From assembly GCA_963841105.1 (NCBI GenBank), contig CAWJCB010000042.1, forward strand, positions 1 through 64,000: a stretch of DNA of 64,000 nucleotides, written 5' to 3'. The notes beneath the pieces are model-generated. The model searched no databases, had not been told where the DNA came from, and saw only the letters and a program-made list of their open reading frames with translations. The first letter of the stretch is position 1. Each line of letters starts with the position of its first letter. This stretch comes from VAZQ01 sp963841105. GTDB taxonomy: Bacteria > Pseudomonadota > Alphaproteobacteria > Rhizobiales > Xanthobacteraceae. A program made the position numbers and the translations under genes. Shown piece after piece: positions 7,435-16,057 of this stretch.

Positions 7435-8844
7435 ATGGCACTTACCATCAGCCATCGACCGCCGCCCGCCGCCAAGCCGCTCGATGCGTCGCTGCGCGGC
7501 TTTCTCACCACCAACGCCGATATTGTCACGCGCATCACCAAGCCGGTCCACATGGCCGATATCGGCGCGCTCTCCGCCCAGAGCGATACACCGATCCTGT
7601 TCGAGAACATCGTCGAGAAACCCGGATTTCGGCTGTGCGACATCCTGGTGAAGACCCGCCGCTCGCAGGCGCGGGCGCTGGGGACGACGCCGGAGAGCTA
7701 TCTGCGAACGCTGGCCTATCGCCTGCGCCAGCCGCCGCGCGGATTGAAGCGGGTCAAGACCGGCCCGGTGAAGGATGTGGTGAAGCTGCACAACGAGGCG
7801 GACTGGACCGAGCTGCCGATTCCCTTGCACAAGGACAAGGACAAGGCGCCCTACGTTACCGCCATGAACATCATCCGCGATCCGGAGACCGGCTTCTACA
7901 ATTCCTGCCATGCCGGCACCCATGCGGTCGGACCGCGCCGCGGCCTCATCAGCTTCGTCACGCCGCATTCGCACACCATCATGGGCAAGTACCGGGAGAT
8001 GGGCCATGACCGCATGCCCATCGCTTTCGTCTTCGGGCTGCCGCCCGCCTACGAGATCATGGCCAACTTCTCCGGCCTGCACATGGACGCCTGGGGCGAG
8101 ATGGAGATGGTCGGCACCATCATGAACCGCGACATCGAGGTGGTCGCGTGCGAGACGCTGGAGTTGAACGTGCCGGCGGAGGCCGAGATCGTGGTCGAGG
8201 GGCACGTCAATCTCAAGGAAAGGTTCAAGGTCGGCGATGTGACATCGCCGACGATGTACAACCTGCCCCACTACGAGAACCTGCCGGAAGTGGAGATCAC
8301 TGCGATCACAATGCGCGGCGACCGGCCGATTTACCGCAACCATCAGACCTGCCCCGATACCGATCACCAGCCGTTGCCGCGGCTGTGTCATGAGGCGGTG
8401 CTCTACAACCGGCTGAGCGAGATCGGACTTAACGTCAAGGATGTGCGGTTCCCCACCTGGGGCGCGGCGCTCTCCTGCATCCTGCAGTTCGACTACCCGC
8501 GCGAGGGGATGGTCAACGACGCGCTCATGCTGGCGATGGGTGCGCCCTGGCTCAACACGAAGCTTGTCGTCGCGGTCTCGCCCGACACCGATCTCGACAA
8601 TCCCGGCGACGTGTACCACGCCATCGCGACACGCTGCGATCCGGCGCGCGATATCATCATCGTGCCGAACACGCGGGGCTCGCCGTACGACCCCTCGGCG
8701 CGGCCGCTCGACGGGCAATATCCCTGGCGGATCGTCGGCAAGATGGGCATCGATGCCACCATAAAGTCGCGGCACGATCCCGCGGATTTCGAGCGCGCCT
8801 GGCCGGTCAACTGGGGCAAGGTGAAACTCTCGGACTATCTCTGA
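7435..8844 (+). CDS. UbiD family (prenylated-FMN) decarboxylase
   Basis: A 469-aa UbiD-superfamily (de)carboxylase. Family landmarks are MPIAFVFGLPPAYEIMA (about 190-205), ELNVPAEAEIVVEG (about 245-258), the stretch around FKVGDVTSPTMYNLP, and VEITAITMRGDRPIY. Members decarboxylate aromatic or alpha,beta-unsaturated acids with prenylated FMN. No UbiX-type prenyltransferase is in the window, so the cofactor must be supplied from elsewhere. It heads a run with the AhpD-like, MarR and EthD genes and a LIV importer, which suggests uptake and decarboxylation of an organic acid (inference). Only a weak ribosome site is visible. Confidence 0.88.
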   Translation: MALTISHRPPPAAKPLDASLRGFLTTNADIVTRITKPVHMADIGALSAQSDTPILFENIVEKPGFRLCDILVKTRRSQARALGTTPESYLRTLAYRLRQPPRGLKRVKTGPVKDVVKLHNEADWTELPIPLHKDKDKAPYVTAMNIIRDPETGFYNSCHAGTHAVGPRRGLISFVTPHSHTIMGKYREMGHDRMPIAFVFGLPPAYEIMANFSGLHMDAWGEMEMVGTIMNRDIEVVACETLELNVPAEAEIVVEGHVNLKERFKVGDVTSPTMYNLPHYENLPEVEITAITMRGDRPIYRNHQTCPDTDHQPLPRLCHEAVLYNRLSEIGLNVKDVRFPTWGAALSCILQFDYPREGMVNDALMLAMGAPWLNTKLVVAVSPDTDLDNPGDVYHAIATRCDPARDIIIVPNTRGSPYDPSARPLDGQYPWRIVGKMGIDATIKSRHDPADFERAWPVNWGKVKLSDYL

Positions 8845-8855
8845 AGGAGGATATC

Positions 8856-9488
8856 ATGGACGCCATCTCTCCGCCAAAACCGAAGGTTCTGTTCGAGGCT
8901 CAGCCGTTCATCCCCTATATGCGCGAGGACGATTTCGATCCGAGGCTCAAGCCCGTGGTCGAGCCGTACAAGAAGCGCATGGGCTTCCTGCCGAATGCGC
9001 TCAAGCTTTATGCGTACCGGCCCGAGATCGCCGAAACGCTGTGGAAGCTCAACAGCAACGTCATGCGCGACCCTTCCTCCACGCTCGACCAGCTTCTCAA
9101 GCGCAAGCTTGCCGCGGTTGCCTGCGCCATCAACGGCTGTGCCTACTGCACGGCGCACAGTTGCTCCATGTTGAAGAAAGCGAAGGACCTCGGCTTCGAA
9201 GGATGGGGCATGACCGAGGAAGAGCTGCAAGACATCATTACGGGCGCCTACAAGCCGGCGAACGAGATGGAGCGCGCCTGCTTCGACTATGTGCGCGCGG
9301 CCTCGGAAGATCCGACCTCAGTGCCGGACGAAATTCTGCAGCGGCTCAAGCAGCATCTGAAGCCGCCGCAGATCGTCGAGCTCGCCTGCCTGGTCGGCTT
9401 CTGGAAGTTCTACAACACCGTGCATGACAGCCTGCATATTCCGGTGGAGTCGTCGCTGCTCGGCGATACCGGATATGTCGATCTCTAG
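8856..9488 (+). CDS. Carboxymuconolactone decarboxylase/AhpD-like protein
   Basis: A 210-aa protein with the AhpD-like helical fold. The redox/proton-relay motif C95-A-Y-C98-T-A-H101 is intact (AINGCAYCTAHSCSM). Longer than the minimal about 120-aa CMD domain, it looks like the peroxidase-related or aromatic-catabolism class. It starts 11 bp after the UbiD-family gene with GGAGG upstream, so the pair is an operon and the protein probably serves the same pathway, either as peroxidase-like reductant or lactone decarboxylase. Confidence 0.85.
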   Translation: MDAISPPKPKVLFEAQPFIPYMREDDFDPRLKPVVEPYKKRMGFLPNALKLYAYRPEIAETLWKLNSNVMRDPSSTLDQLLKRKLAAVACAINGCAYCTAHSCSMLKKAKDLGFEGWGMTEEELQDIITGAYKPANEMERACFDYVRAASEDPTSVPDEILQRLKQHLKPPQIVELACLVGFWKFYNTVHDSLHIPVESSLLGDTGYVDL

Positions 9489-9603
9489 ACCGGGTGGTCG
9501 CCGGTCGCGAGCACCACACCGGACCGATGCCGGAAGCGAGAACGGGACGGCAAGCCATGTCTTGAGTCAGGTCTTGCCGCCCACCGTATCCGCCGAAGCG
9601 CTC

Positions 9604-10158
9604 ATGCAGCGAGGCTCCGATCACCGGTTTCGCATACTGGTGAATGATCTCCTCACCATCGCGAACCGCATGGACGTGGTCCGCAACCACCTCGGCCGGC
9701 GCATGGGCCTGAGCGGACCGCAATACAGTGTCCTCATGGCCGTCGCGCACCTCCAAGACAAGCCCGGTGGCAAGCGCGGTGCCGAGCGTGGCGCCAGCGT
9801 CGGGACGGTGGCACAAGCCATGCACGTGTCGAGCGCGTTCATCGCTGCCGAGACAGGAAAAATGGCGCGGCGAGGTCTGCTGCTCAAGCGTCCCAACCCC
9901 GACGATGGGCGTGGCGTCCTGCTGAGCCTGGCGCCGGCAGGCCGCCTGAAGATTGATCGCGTCGCTGCCGAGATCCGCGCCATCAATGATCTCTTCTTCG
10001 GCACGCTTGATGCCTCATCGTTTGGCGCCCTCGGTGCCGCCGCCGCGGCGCTGGTGAAGGGCTCGGGAAAGGCCTTGCATTACCTCAATGCGGTGGAAGG
10101 CGATGCCCAAGAGGCGCTAAGTGGAGCGCTAAGTGCGGCGCTAAGAGCGGCCGAGTGA
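9604..10158 (+). CDS. MarR family transcriptional regulator
   Basis: A 184-aa winged-helix regulator. Helices LVNDLLTIANRMDVVRNHLG and the DNA-binding part VGTVAQAMHVSSAFIAAETGKMARRGLLLKR followed by the wing DDGRGVLLSL (about 65-115) fit MarR. An internal Gly/Lys-rich insertion (DKPGGKRGAERGAS, about 50-64) is unusual for the family. Start is uncertain, because the frame is open upstream to the AhpD-like gene. It probably senses an aromatic acid and controls the UbiD cluster, whose divergent control region is 7284-7434. Confidence 0.8.
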   Translation: MQRGSDHRFRILVNDLLTIANRMDVVRNHLGRRMGLSGPQYSVLMAVAHLQDKPGGKRGAERGASVGTVAQAMHVSSAFIAAETGKMARRGLLLKRPNPDDGRGVLLSLAPAGRLKIDRVAAEIRAINDLFFGTLDASSFGALGAAAAALVKGSGKALHYLNAVEGDAQEALSGALSAALRAAE

Positions 10159-10175
10159 GCAATCGCGAGGGCAAC

Positions 10176-10505
10176 ATGGTGTCGTATTTCGTGAGGTATC
10201 GCGGAGCCGCGAGCGATCCGGACGCGTTCCATGATCACTACGAGCGGCAGCACGCCCTGCTGCTCCGGCAATTTCCAGGCATCCGCTCACTCGTGCTGCA
10301 TCGTCCTTGCCATGTTGCGGACCCCTTTCCGGTGCGGCACGGCGAAACCTTCTTGTTGGCGCAGATGCAATTTGACCGCACGAGCGATCTCGACGCCGCA
10401 CTGCGATCGCCGGCACGCCAGGCGGCGCGCGAGGATTTTCACCGCTTCCCGCCGTTTCGCGGCGAAGTGACACATGAGGCAATGACCGCCAACGTGGTCT
10501 TCTGA
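10176..10505 (+). CDS. EthD family protein
   Basis: A 109-aa EthD/ferredoxin-like barrel protein: VSYFVRYRGAASDPDAFHDHYERQHALLLRQFPGI is the EthD signature, with the conserved HYxxxHxPL-like helix. ATG 10176 has GAGGG just upstream; an earlier GTG at 10155 overlaps the MarR stop. EthD proteins accompany degradation operons and may act as small dehydratases, isomerases or helper proteins. It lies directly behind the MarR gene and ahead of the transporter genes. Confidence 0.75.
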   Translation: MVSYFVRYRGAASDPDAFHDHYERQHALLLRQFPGIRSLVLHRPCHVADPFPVRHGETFLLAQMQFDRTSDLDAALRSPARQAAREDFHRFPPFRGEVTHEAMTANVVF

Positions 10506-10519
10506 TCGAATTCACAGAT

Positions 10520-10643
10520 GTCATGCCCGCGCATGCGGGCATCCAGTAATCCCGGCTGGCAGGGTGGCTTTAGAGCGTCGAGGCTGGCGTTCTGCTTTCG
10601 TGAGCATCGGTTACTGGATCGCCCGCTTGAAGCGGGCGATGAC
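10520..10643. repeat. Type A palindromic element (copy 2)
   Basis: Same architecture as the copy at 6131-6252: hairpin ATGCCCGCGCATGCGGGCAT, CCAGTAATC, variable middle, GGTTACTGG, and the hairpin ATCGCCCGCTTGAAGCGGGC. It lies between the EthD gene and livH on the same strand. Confidence 0.78.
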
Positions 10644-10662
10644 GACTGAGAAGAGGCGTGCC

Positions 10663-11535
10663 ATGTTCGCGCAGCAGATCGTCAACGGCCTGATGCTCGG
10701 CTCCGTTTATGCGATGGTCGCCGTCGCATTGACGCTGGGCATCGGCGTATTGCGCTTTCTCAATTTCAGCATCCCGGGCCTCTTCATGATCGGCGGCATG
10801 GTGACGTGGGCCCTGGTGCGCATCGGCGTTCCTTGGCCTCTTGCCGCGGGCGCGGCACTCATGCTTGCGGCGGCGGCATCGCTCGCAGTCGAGCGCTTTA
10901 CCTGGCGCTGGATGCGCAACGCGGAGGAGTTCGTTCCGCTCGTGAGCTCGATGGCGTTCCTGATCCTGTTCGAGAACCTGGCGGTGGTCTACTGGGGCTC
11001 CGATCTGCAAAGCCTGCCCCGGCTGTTTGCCGGCGCCGATTGGCGCATTGGCGGTCTCGTCCTGAGCGTGCCGCAACTCGCCGGTCTTCTCTGCTCGGTC
11101 GCGCTGATCGCGGCGCTCTCGCTTCTTCTCGCCAAGACCCGGCTCGGCCGCGCGCTACGCACCATCGCCGAGGACGCCGACACCGCGGTCCTCCTCGGCG
11201 TCGACATCCACCGCATTGTGCCGATTGTCTTTCTCGTCAGCGGCGTCTTCGCGGCGCTCGGCGGCGTTTTGTTTGCACTCAACTACCGGCAGGTCCATCC
11301 ATTCATGGGGGAAGTGCTGGGGCTCAAGGGAATCTCCGCAATGGTGGTCGGCGGCATGGGCAACATCTGGGGGGCCATCGCAGGCGGGCTCATCATCGGA
11401 CTGACGGAAGTGCTCTCCATCGACCTGTTCGGCGCCGACTTTGTCGATATTGCCGTTTACGGGCTCCTCCTCCTCATTCTCGTCGTGCGGCCAACCGGCC
11501 TTTTCGGCGCCGCCGGCGTGGGAGCGCGGTCGTGA
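10663..11535 (+). CDS. livH: LIV-type ABC transporter permease LivH
   Basis: A 290-aa inner-membrane permease with about eight hydrophobic segments. IVNGLMLGSVYAMVAVALTLGIGVLRFLNFS at the N-terminus and KGISAMVVGGMGNIWGAIAGGLIIGLTE near the C-terminus are the LivH hallmarks (BPD_transp_2). ATG 10663 has GAAGAGG upstream, and the palindromic repeat ends 20 bp earlier. Its stop overlaps the GTG start of livM. First gene of a five-gene importer (H, M, G, F, substrate-binding protein). The true substrate is likely an organic or aromatic acid or amide rather than leucine (inference from the neighbours). Confidence 0.9.
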   Translation: MFAQQIVNGLMLGSVYAMVAVALTLGIGVLRFLNFSIPGLFMIGGMVTWALVRIGVPWPLAAGAALMLAAAASLAVERFTWRWMRNAEEFVPLVSSMAFLILFENLAVVYWGSDLQSLPRLFAGADWRIGGLVLSVPQLAGLLCSVALIAALSLLLAKTRLGRALRTIAEDADTAVLLGVDIHRIVPIVFLVSGVFAALGGVLFALNYRQVHPFMGEVLGLKGISAMVVGGMGNIWGAIAGGLIIGLTEVLSIDLFGADFVDIAVYGLLLLILVVRPTGLFGAAGVGARS

Positions 11536-12389
11536 GCGGTTACCTCGAGGGAATCCTCGTCCTGCTCTCGATCAACGTCGTGCTTGCTTATGGCGCTTTC
11601 CTGCCCATGTCGGCGGGACAGCTCAATCTCGGGATCGCAGGCTTTGCCGCCATCGGCGGCTATGCGTCGGCCTATCTCAGCAACAATACCAGCATCGCCG
11701 CTGTGGTTGCGATTCCGCTGGGCGGTTGCGCTGCTGCGATCATCGCGCTTGCCGTTGCCGTTCCGGTCCTGCGCACCCGCGGTATCTATCTCGCGCTGGC
11801 GACGTTCGCCTTGGGCGAGATCGTCCGCGCTTCACTGCTCAACATGGAAGTGGTCGGAGGCGCCGCAGGGTACCCCGTCGCGGCCTTCATCCGATTTCCC
11901 GTCGTTGCCACCTTCGCGATCGGCGTGGTGATTGCAGTGTGCCTGTTGTTTGCGACTCGATTTGGGATCGCCATCACGGCGGTGCACGATGACGAACGGG
12001 TGGCCGACCTCATGGGCCTCGATGTGCGCGCCTTCCAGATCGCGGCATTCACGCTGGGCTCGGGCCTTGCGGGGATCGGTGGCGGCCTCTATGCGCATCA
12101 TTTCAACTACGTCGAAGCGCAATATTTCGGTATCTCGCTGAGCATCTCCATCGTGCTCTATGTCTTGTTCGGAGGCACGCAGAGCGTTCTCGGACCTCTT
12201 CTCGGCGCGGCCGTGTTCACCCTCCTGCCGGAGTTGCTGCGCGGCAGCGCGCAATGGCGCTACGTGCTGTTTGCCTCAATCGTCATCGTCGTGATGGTCA
12301 TGCGGCCGCAAGGGCTCCTCACCGCGGCGCAGATGCGCCGCCTCCTGGCACCTACGCATGATCCCGGCCACAAAGAGCAACCCGCGTGA
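11532..12389 (+). CDS. livM: LIV-type ABC transporter permease LivM
   Basis: A 285-aa permease. GTG 11532 overlaps the livH stop in GTGA. Conserved LivM parts are FLPMSAGQLNLGIAGFAAIGGY, RTRGIYLALATFALGEIVRASL and the loop AVHDDERVADLMGLDVRAFQIAAF that contacts the ATPase. About eight membrane segments. Shorter than E. coli LivM (425 aa) because the N-terminal extension is absent, as is usual in these paralogues. It forms the channel with LivH. Confidence 0.9.
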   Translation: MSGYLEGILVLLSINVVLAYGAFLPMSAGQLNLGIAGFAAIGGYASAYLSNNTSIAAVVAIPLGGCAAAIIALAVAVPVLRTRGIYLALATFALGEIVRASLLNMEVVGGAAGYPVAAFIRFPVVATFAIGVVIAVCLLFATRFGIAITAVHDDERVADLMGLDVRAFQIAAFTLGSGLAGIGGGLYAHHFNYVEAQYFGISLSISIVLYVLFGGTQSVLGPLLGAAVFTLLPELLRGSAQWRYVLFASIVIVVMVMRPQGLLTAAQMRRLLAPTHDPGHKEQPA

Positions 12390-13183
12390 CGCGGCCGGAG
12401 ACCGTCCTTACGCTCGAAAAGGTGAGCAAGAACTTCGGCGGCTTGCGCGTGGTCGACGATCTTGGCTTTTCGATCCGAGGCGGATCCTGCACCGCCCTGA
12501 TCGGCCCGAACGGCGCCGGCAAGACCACGGTGTTCAACCTGATCACCGGCGTCCACCCCGTCGATGGCGGGCGCATGCTCTTCGACGGCAGCGACATCAC
12601 CACGATGCCTTCACGTCAGCGCATCCATCATGGCATTGCCCGAAATTTTCAGAACATCCGGCTGATGCCGCATCTCAGCGCCTTGGAGAACGTGCTCGTC
12701 GGCCAGCACTGCCGCAACCGCGGACTGCGCGGCGTGCTGCAACCGATCAATCTCATCCCACGCAACCGCTGGCGCGAGGAGGCGCGCGCCGCACTCGCCG
12801 AGGCAGGACTGGCGCAATACGAGCGCGCAACGGTCGCAAGCCTCCCCTATGGCGTGCAGAAGCAGATCGAGCTCGTGCGTGCGCTGAGCGCGCAGCCGAA
12901 GCTGCTTCTGCTCGACGAGCCGGCCGCGGGTCTCAATCCGGCCGAAACCGACGTTCTGCGCGCGCGCCTCGCTGCCATCAACGCGCAGCGCGGCATCACC
13001 ATCCTCGTGGTGGAGCACGACATGCACTTCGTCGACGCTCTCTGCGAGCACGTCATTGTGCTCAACTTCGGACGCAGAATTGCCGAAGGCAGCCCCGACG
13101 AGATTCGCGAAGACGCTGCCGTGCGGGAGGCTTATTTCGGGCTTGATGTCACCGAGCCCCCCGAGCATTGCCATGTCTCTTGA
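12386..13183 (+). CDS. livG: LIV-type ABC transporter ATPase LivG
   Basis: A 265-aa ATPase. Walker A GPNGAGKT at 40-47, the family Q-loop region ARNFQNIRLMPHLSALENV, the atypical signature LPYGVQKQIELVRAL as in other LivG proteins, and Walker B LLLLDEPAAGLNP, followed by the His switch VVEHDM. GTG start overlaps the livM stop. Energises import through LivHM. Confidence 0.92.
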   Translation: MTRPETVLTLEKVSKNFGGLRVVDDLGFSIRGGSCTALIGPNGAGKTTVFNLITGVHPVDGGRMLFDGSDITTMPSRQRIHHGIARNFQNIRLMPHLSALENVLVGQHCRNRGLRGVLQPINLIPRNRWREEARAALAEAGLAQYERATVASLPYGVQKQIELVRALSAQPKLLLLDEPAAGLNPAETDVLRARLAAINAQRGITILVVEHDMHFVDALCEHVIVLNFGRRIAEGSPDEIREDAAVREAYFGLDVTEPPEHCHVS

Positions 13184-13916
13184 TCTGGAAGACGTGCATG
13201 TGCGCTATGGTCGCGTACATGCGGTGCGCGGCGTGTCGCTCGCAGTCGGCGCCGGTGAAATTGTCACGGTCCTTGGCGCCAACGGCGCGGGGAAATCGTC
13301 CTTGCTCAAGGCGGCGATGGGTCTTGTGCCCGTCGCGCAGGGAAGGATCATTCTCGATGGGGTCGATATCGCCTCGTGGTCGCCGAGCCGCCGCGTCCGG
13401 CGCAACCTGATCCTGGTGCCGGAAGGACGGCGCATCATAATGAGCCTGACCGTTCATGAGAATCTGCTGATGGGCGCCTTCGCGCGCCGCGATCTGCCCG
13501 CCGTGCAGGCAGAGATCGATGGCATCTACGAGCGTTTTCCCAATCTTGCGGCGCGGCGACATCTGCCGGCTTCGGTACTCTCCGGCGGAGAGCAGCAAAT
13601 GCTTGCCATCGGGCGCGGGCTTCTTGCCGATCCCAAGCTCATGATGCTCGATGAGCCCTCGCTCGGGTTGAGCCCTCGCCTGACCACTGAGGTGTTCGGT
13701 CTCATCCGGGAGCTCAATCGCACGCGCGGACTGGCAATTCTGCTGGTCGAGCAGAACACGCACCAAGCCCTCGAGCTTGCTGAGCGCGCGTATGTGCTGG
13801 AGCTTGGGCGCAAGGTCATGGAAGGTCAGCCATCGCGCTTGCGCGCCGATCCGTCGTTGCGCGATGCTTATCTCGGCCGCAGCACGGCTGCAAAGAGCGC
13901 GGCAAGCACATGCTGA
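13173..13916 (+). CDS. livF: LIV-type ABC transporter ATPase LivF
   Basis: A 247-aa ATPase. Walker A GANGAGKS at 35-42, signature LSGGEQQMLAIGRGL, Walker B LMMLDEPSLGLSP and the LVEQN switch region. VPEGRRIIMSLTVHENLLMGAF is the LivF-specific stretch. ATG 13173 lies inside the end of livG (11-bp overlap), so the two are co-translated. It would pair with LivG as the nucleotide-binding heterodimer. Confidence 0.92.
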   Translation: MSLDLEDVHVRYGRVHAVRGVSLAVGAGEIVTVLGANGAGKSSLLKAAMGLVPVAQGRIILDGVDIASWSPSRRVRRNLILVPEGRRIIMSLTVHENLLMGAFARRDLPAVQAEIDGIYERFPNLAARRHLPASVLSGGEQQMLAIGRGLLADPKLMMLDEPSLGLSPRLTTEVFGLIRELNRTRGLAILLVEQNTHQALELAERAYVLELGRKVMEGQPSRLRADPSLRDAYLGRSTAAKSAASTC

Positions 13917-13941
13917 GTTTCGTCGAATTTCGTCGAATTTC

Positions 13942-13980
13942 GTCATTCCGGCCGCCGCTTGCGGCGCATTGCGGAATGAC
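13942..13980. repeat. Type B palindrome (short form)
   Basis: GTCATTCCG...CGGAATGAC termini enclosing GCCGCCGCTTGCGGCGC. Preceded by two copies of the 10-mer CGTCGAATTT (13921-13940). It lies between livF and the substrate-binding protein gene. Longer copies are at 16923, 29170, 31865 and 38537. Confidence 0.7.
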
Positions 13981-14010
13981 GCCGGAAGTGGGCGACAGAG
14001 GAGAACAGAG

Positions 14011-15189
14011 ATGAGCATGAAACTATTCTCGGGGTTGTTGGCGGCGGCTTTGTCGGCACTCGCCGGCGCGACGGCGCAGGCGCAGGACCTCCTGTTGGGA
14101 TATCTTCCGTCCGGCGCCGGCCCGTTTGCGACGCTCTCACGGACCAACGAAATCGCGGCGCAGATGGCCGTCGACGAGATCAATGCCGCCGGCGGGATCG
14201 GCGGCAAAAAAATCAGGATCATATCCTTCGATACGGCGGGGAAGGCCGATCAGGCGGTTGTCGGGTTGCGCAAGCTCGCCGAGGATGACAAGGCGCTCGC
14301 GGTGATCGGGCCGCTGAGCTCGGCGGAATGCCGCGTCGTCTTTCCCGCGGGCGAACGCATCGGCATTGTCAGCATGTCCATGGCATCTTCAGCGCCGAAG
14401 CTGGCCGAGCCCTTCACCTATGGCCTGCGCAACACTTCCGATGAAGGCTACATGTTTGCGAAGGTGATGAAGACGCTCCAGGACAAGAATTATCCGATCG
14501 CCACCGGCTCCGTTGCCTACGCGACAGATGACGTGATCTCGAAAACGATGGGTGAGCTGGTGCTGCCGAATACCATGAAAAAGTACGGCACCGACGTGAA
14601 AGGAAGCGTCACGTTTCAGACCCAGGCCTTCGATCTCGCGACCCAGGTCTCGCAGCTCAAGGGCTTTGCGACCGATTTGATTGGCGTCGGCTCGGGGCCT
14701 GAGCCCGCGATCCGATTGGCGCAGGAGCTGCGCCGGCAAGGCGTTACAGGGCGGCTGGTCGCCGGCTCAACCGTCGGCGATTCCGAGCTCGCGCGGCGGA
14801 TGGGCAATGACGGCAACGGCACGACGATTCCCAGCACGTTCTATTTCGGCGTGAGCGACAGGGCGAAGAGCTTCGAGGAGGCGTTCGTCAAGCGGGCCAG
14901 GGCCGCCGGGCTCGAACGCTCGGCCGCTTCGCAATTCGACGCGGCAACGTACGACATTGTGCAGTTTTATGCCTATGCGATGAAGGAAGCGAAGGTAACG
15001 GGAGATGCAGACAAGCTCGCGGCTGAGCGCACCGCCATTCGCGATAAGCTGCGCGCCATGAAAGACTATCCGGCGCTGGAAGGCCCCATCTCATTCGGCC
15101 AGAACGGCGATGCGCTCAAACCGGTTTACGTCATCGAAATGCAGGGCGGCCAATGGCGCCTGATCGGGACGCACGCGGCGGGTTCTTGA
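14011..15189 (+). CDS. LIV-type ABC transporter substrate-binding protein
   Basis: A 392-aa periplasmic type I binding protein (Peripla_BP_6). A Sec signal peptide occupies residues 1-24, with cleavage expected after AQA. The first lobe has NEIAAQMAVDEINAAGGIGGKKIRI, and VIGPLSSAECRVVFPAGERIGIVSMSMAS lines the cleft. GAGGAG precedes the ATG. It completes the importer 10663-13916, but a palindromic repeat separates it from livF, which may allow higher expression of this subunit. Confidence 0.9.
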   Translation: MSMKLFSGLLAAALSALAGATAQAQDLLLGYLPSGAGPFATLSRTNEIAAQMAVDEINAAGGIGGKKIRIISFDTAGKADQAVVGLRKLAEDDKALAVIGPLSSAECRVVFPAGERIGIVSMSMASSAPKLAEPFTYGLRNTSDEGYMFAKVMKTLQDKNYPIATGSVAYATDDVISKTMGELVLPNTMKKYGTDVKGSVTFQTQAFDLATQVSQLKGFATDLIGVGSGPEPAIRLAQELRRQGVTGRLVAGSTVGDSELARRMGNDGNGTTIPSTFYFGVSDRAKSFEEAFVKRARAAGLERSAASQFDAATYDIVQFYAYAMKEAKVTGDADKLAAERTAIRDKLRAMKDYPALEGPISFGQNGDALKPVYVIEMQGGQWRLIGTHAAGS

Positions 15190-15199
15190 GTCCGCTGCT

Positions 15200-15934
15200 T
15201 CAATCCGAGCTACGGTGAGGGGTCGCCTCGATGCTGCTGAGCGCGAGAACCAGATCGGCAAAGAGCTCATTGTTGAGGCTGACATGGTTGACGAGCAGCC
15301 GATGGGCCTCGTCGCCATTCCCTGCGACGATCGCAGCAATGATCGCTGCGTGCTCCTCGGAGGCCAGGCGCAGGGCATCTGGCCGCTTCAACTCGTAGGC
15401 GCGATATGGCGCAAGGCGATCGTACAGCGTGCCCGCCTGCTCGCGAAGGTACTGGTTATGGGAGCCCGCGTAGATGACTTCGTGGAATGATTTGTTCAAG
15501 GCATGATAACCTTCACTGTCTCTGGCTTGAACGTACGGTCGAAATCGCTCGTGGAGTGAAATCAGCGTGGCGTGCTCCGCCGGAGTCATGCGGCGCGCGG
15601 CCAGGCGACCGCAAAAGCCTTCGAGCTCAGCCATGACCTCGAACATCTCCACCATTTTTGATGGAGTGATCTTCGCGACCACCGCGCTTTGATGGGGGCG
15701 CCATTCCACGAGATTGGCGGCGGCAAGCTGTCGCAGCGCCTCCCGCACCGGGGTGCGCGAGACGTTGAAGGCCTCCGCCAATTTCTTCTCATCGAGCTCC
15801 TGTCCGGGGCGCAGCGCTCCGGAAATGATCTGGTCGGCAATCTGGCGGCGAACGTGGTCAGATCGAATGATCGGCCCGTGGCCGGTCTCGGCCTTGCGAA
15901 AACTCTCGCGCAAGGATTTGGTCATGGTCAACAT
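15200..15934 (-). CDS. GntR family regulator with FCD ligand domain
   Basis: A 244-aa regulator of the FadR/FCD branch. The winged helix (about 25-90) contains VRRQIADQIISGALRPGQELDEKKLAEAFNVSRTPVREALRQLAAANLVEWRPHQSAVVAKI. The all-helical FCD domain (about 100-235) includes the metal/ligand His residues in HALNKSFHEVIY and a later VNHVSLNNELF. It is divergent from the nitrilase gene, with GTATAC palindromes between them. Similar sites lie at three other divergent junctions, so it is the best candidate regulator of the block 15.2-46.6 kb. Confidence 0.9.
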   Translation of the reverse strand: MLTMTKSLRESFRKAETGHGPIIRSDHVRRQIADQIISGALRPGQELDEKKLAEAFNVSRTPVREALRQLAAANLVEWRPHQSAVVAKITPSKMVEMFEVMAELEGFCGRLAARRMTPAEHATLISLHERFRPYVQARDSEGYHALNKSFHEVIYAGSHNQYLREQAGTLYDRLAPYRAYELKRPDALRLASEEHAAIIAAIVAGNGDEAHRLLVNHVSLNNELFADLVLALSSIEATPHRSSD

Positions 15935-15985
15935 GAGGGCAACGGAGGTTATGAGGCCGGCACGCAGTCACACTGTGGCGCCCAT

Positions 15986-16016
15986 TTGTATACTTTGCCT
16001 TTTGCATTGTATATTG
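15986..16016. promoter_or_regulatory. Candidate GntR/FCD operator, gntR-nitrilase junction
   Basis: TTGTATACTT (15986-15995) and TTGTATATTG (16007-16016) lie about 20 bp apart, two helical turns, in the divergent region. They sit about 52 bp from the regulator start and 42-63 bp from the nitrilase start. The core GTATAC matches the sites at 24729, 34277 and 42615. Autoregulation is inferred. Confidence 0.5.
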
Positions 16017-16057
16017 CTTGCGCGAGGGGGCGCATATATCTTCACGCGAGCGTCGGA

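Noticed and set aside
7417..8775. 452-aa open frame antisense to the UbiD-family gene
   Set aside because: Composition is Arg/His/Asp-rich with no family features; it is the usual high G+C shadow of a real gene on the other strand.
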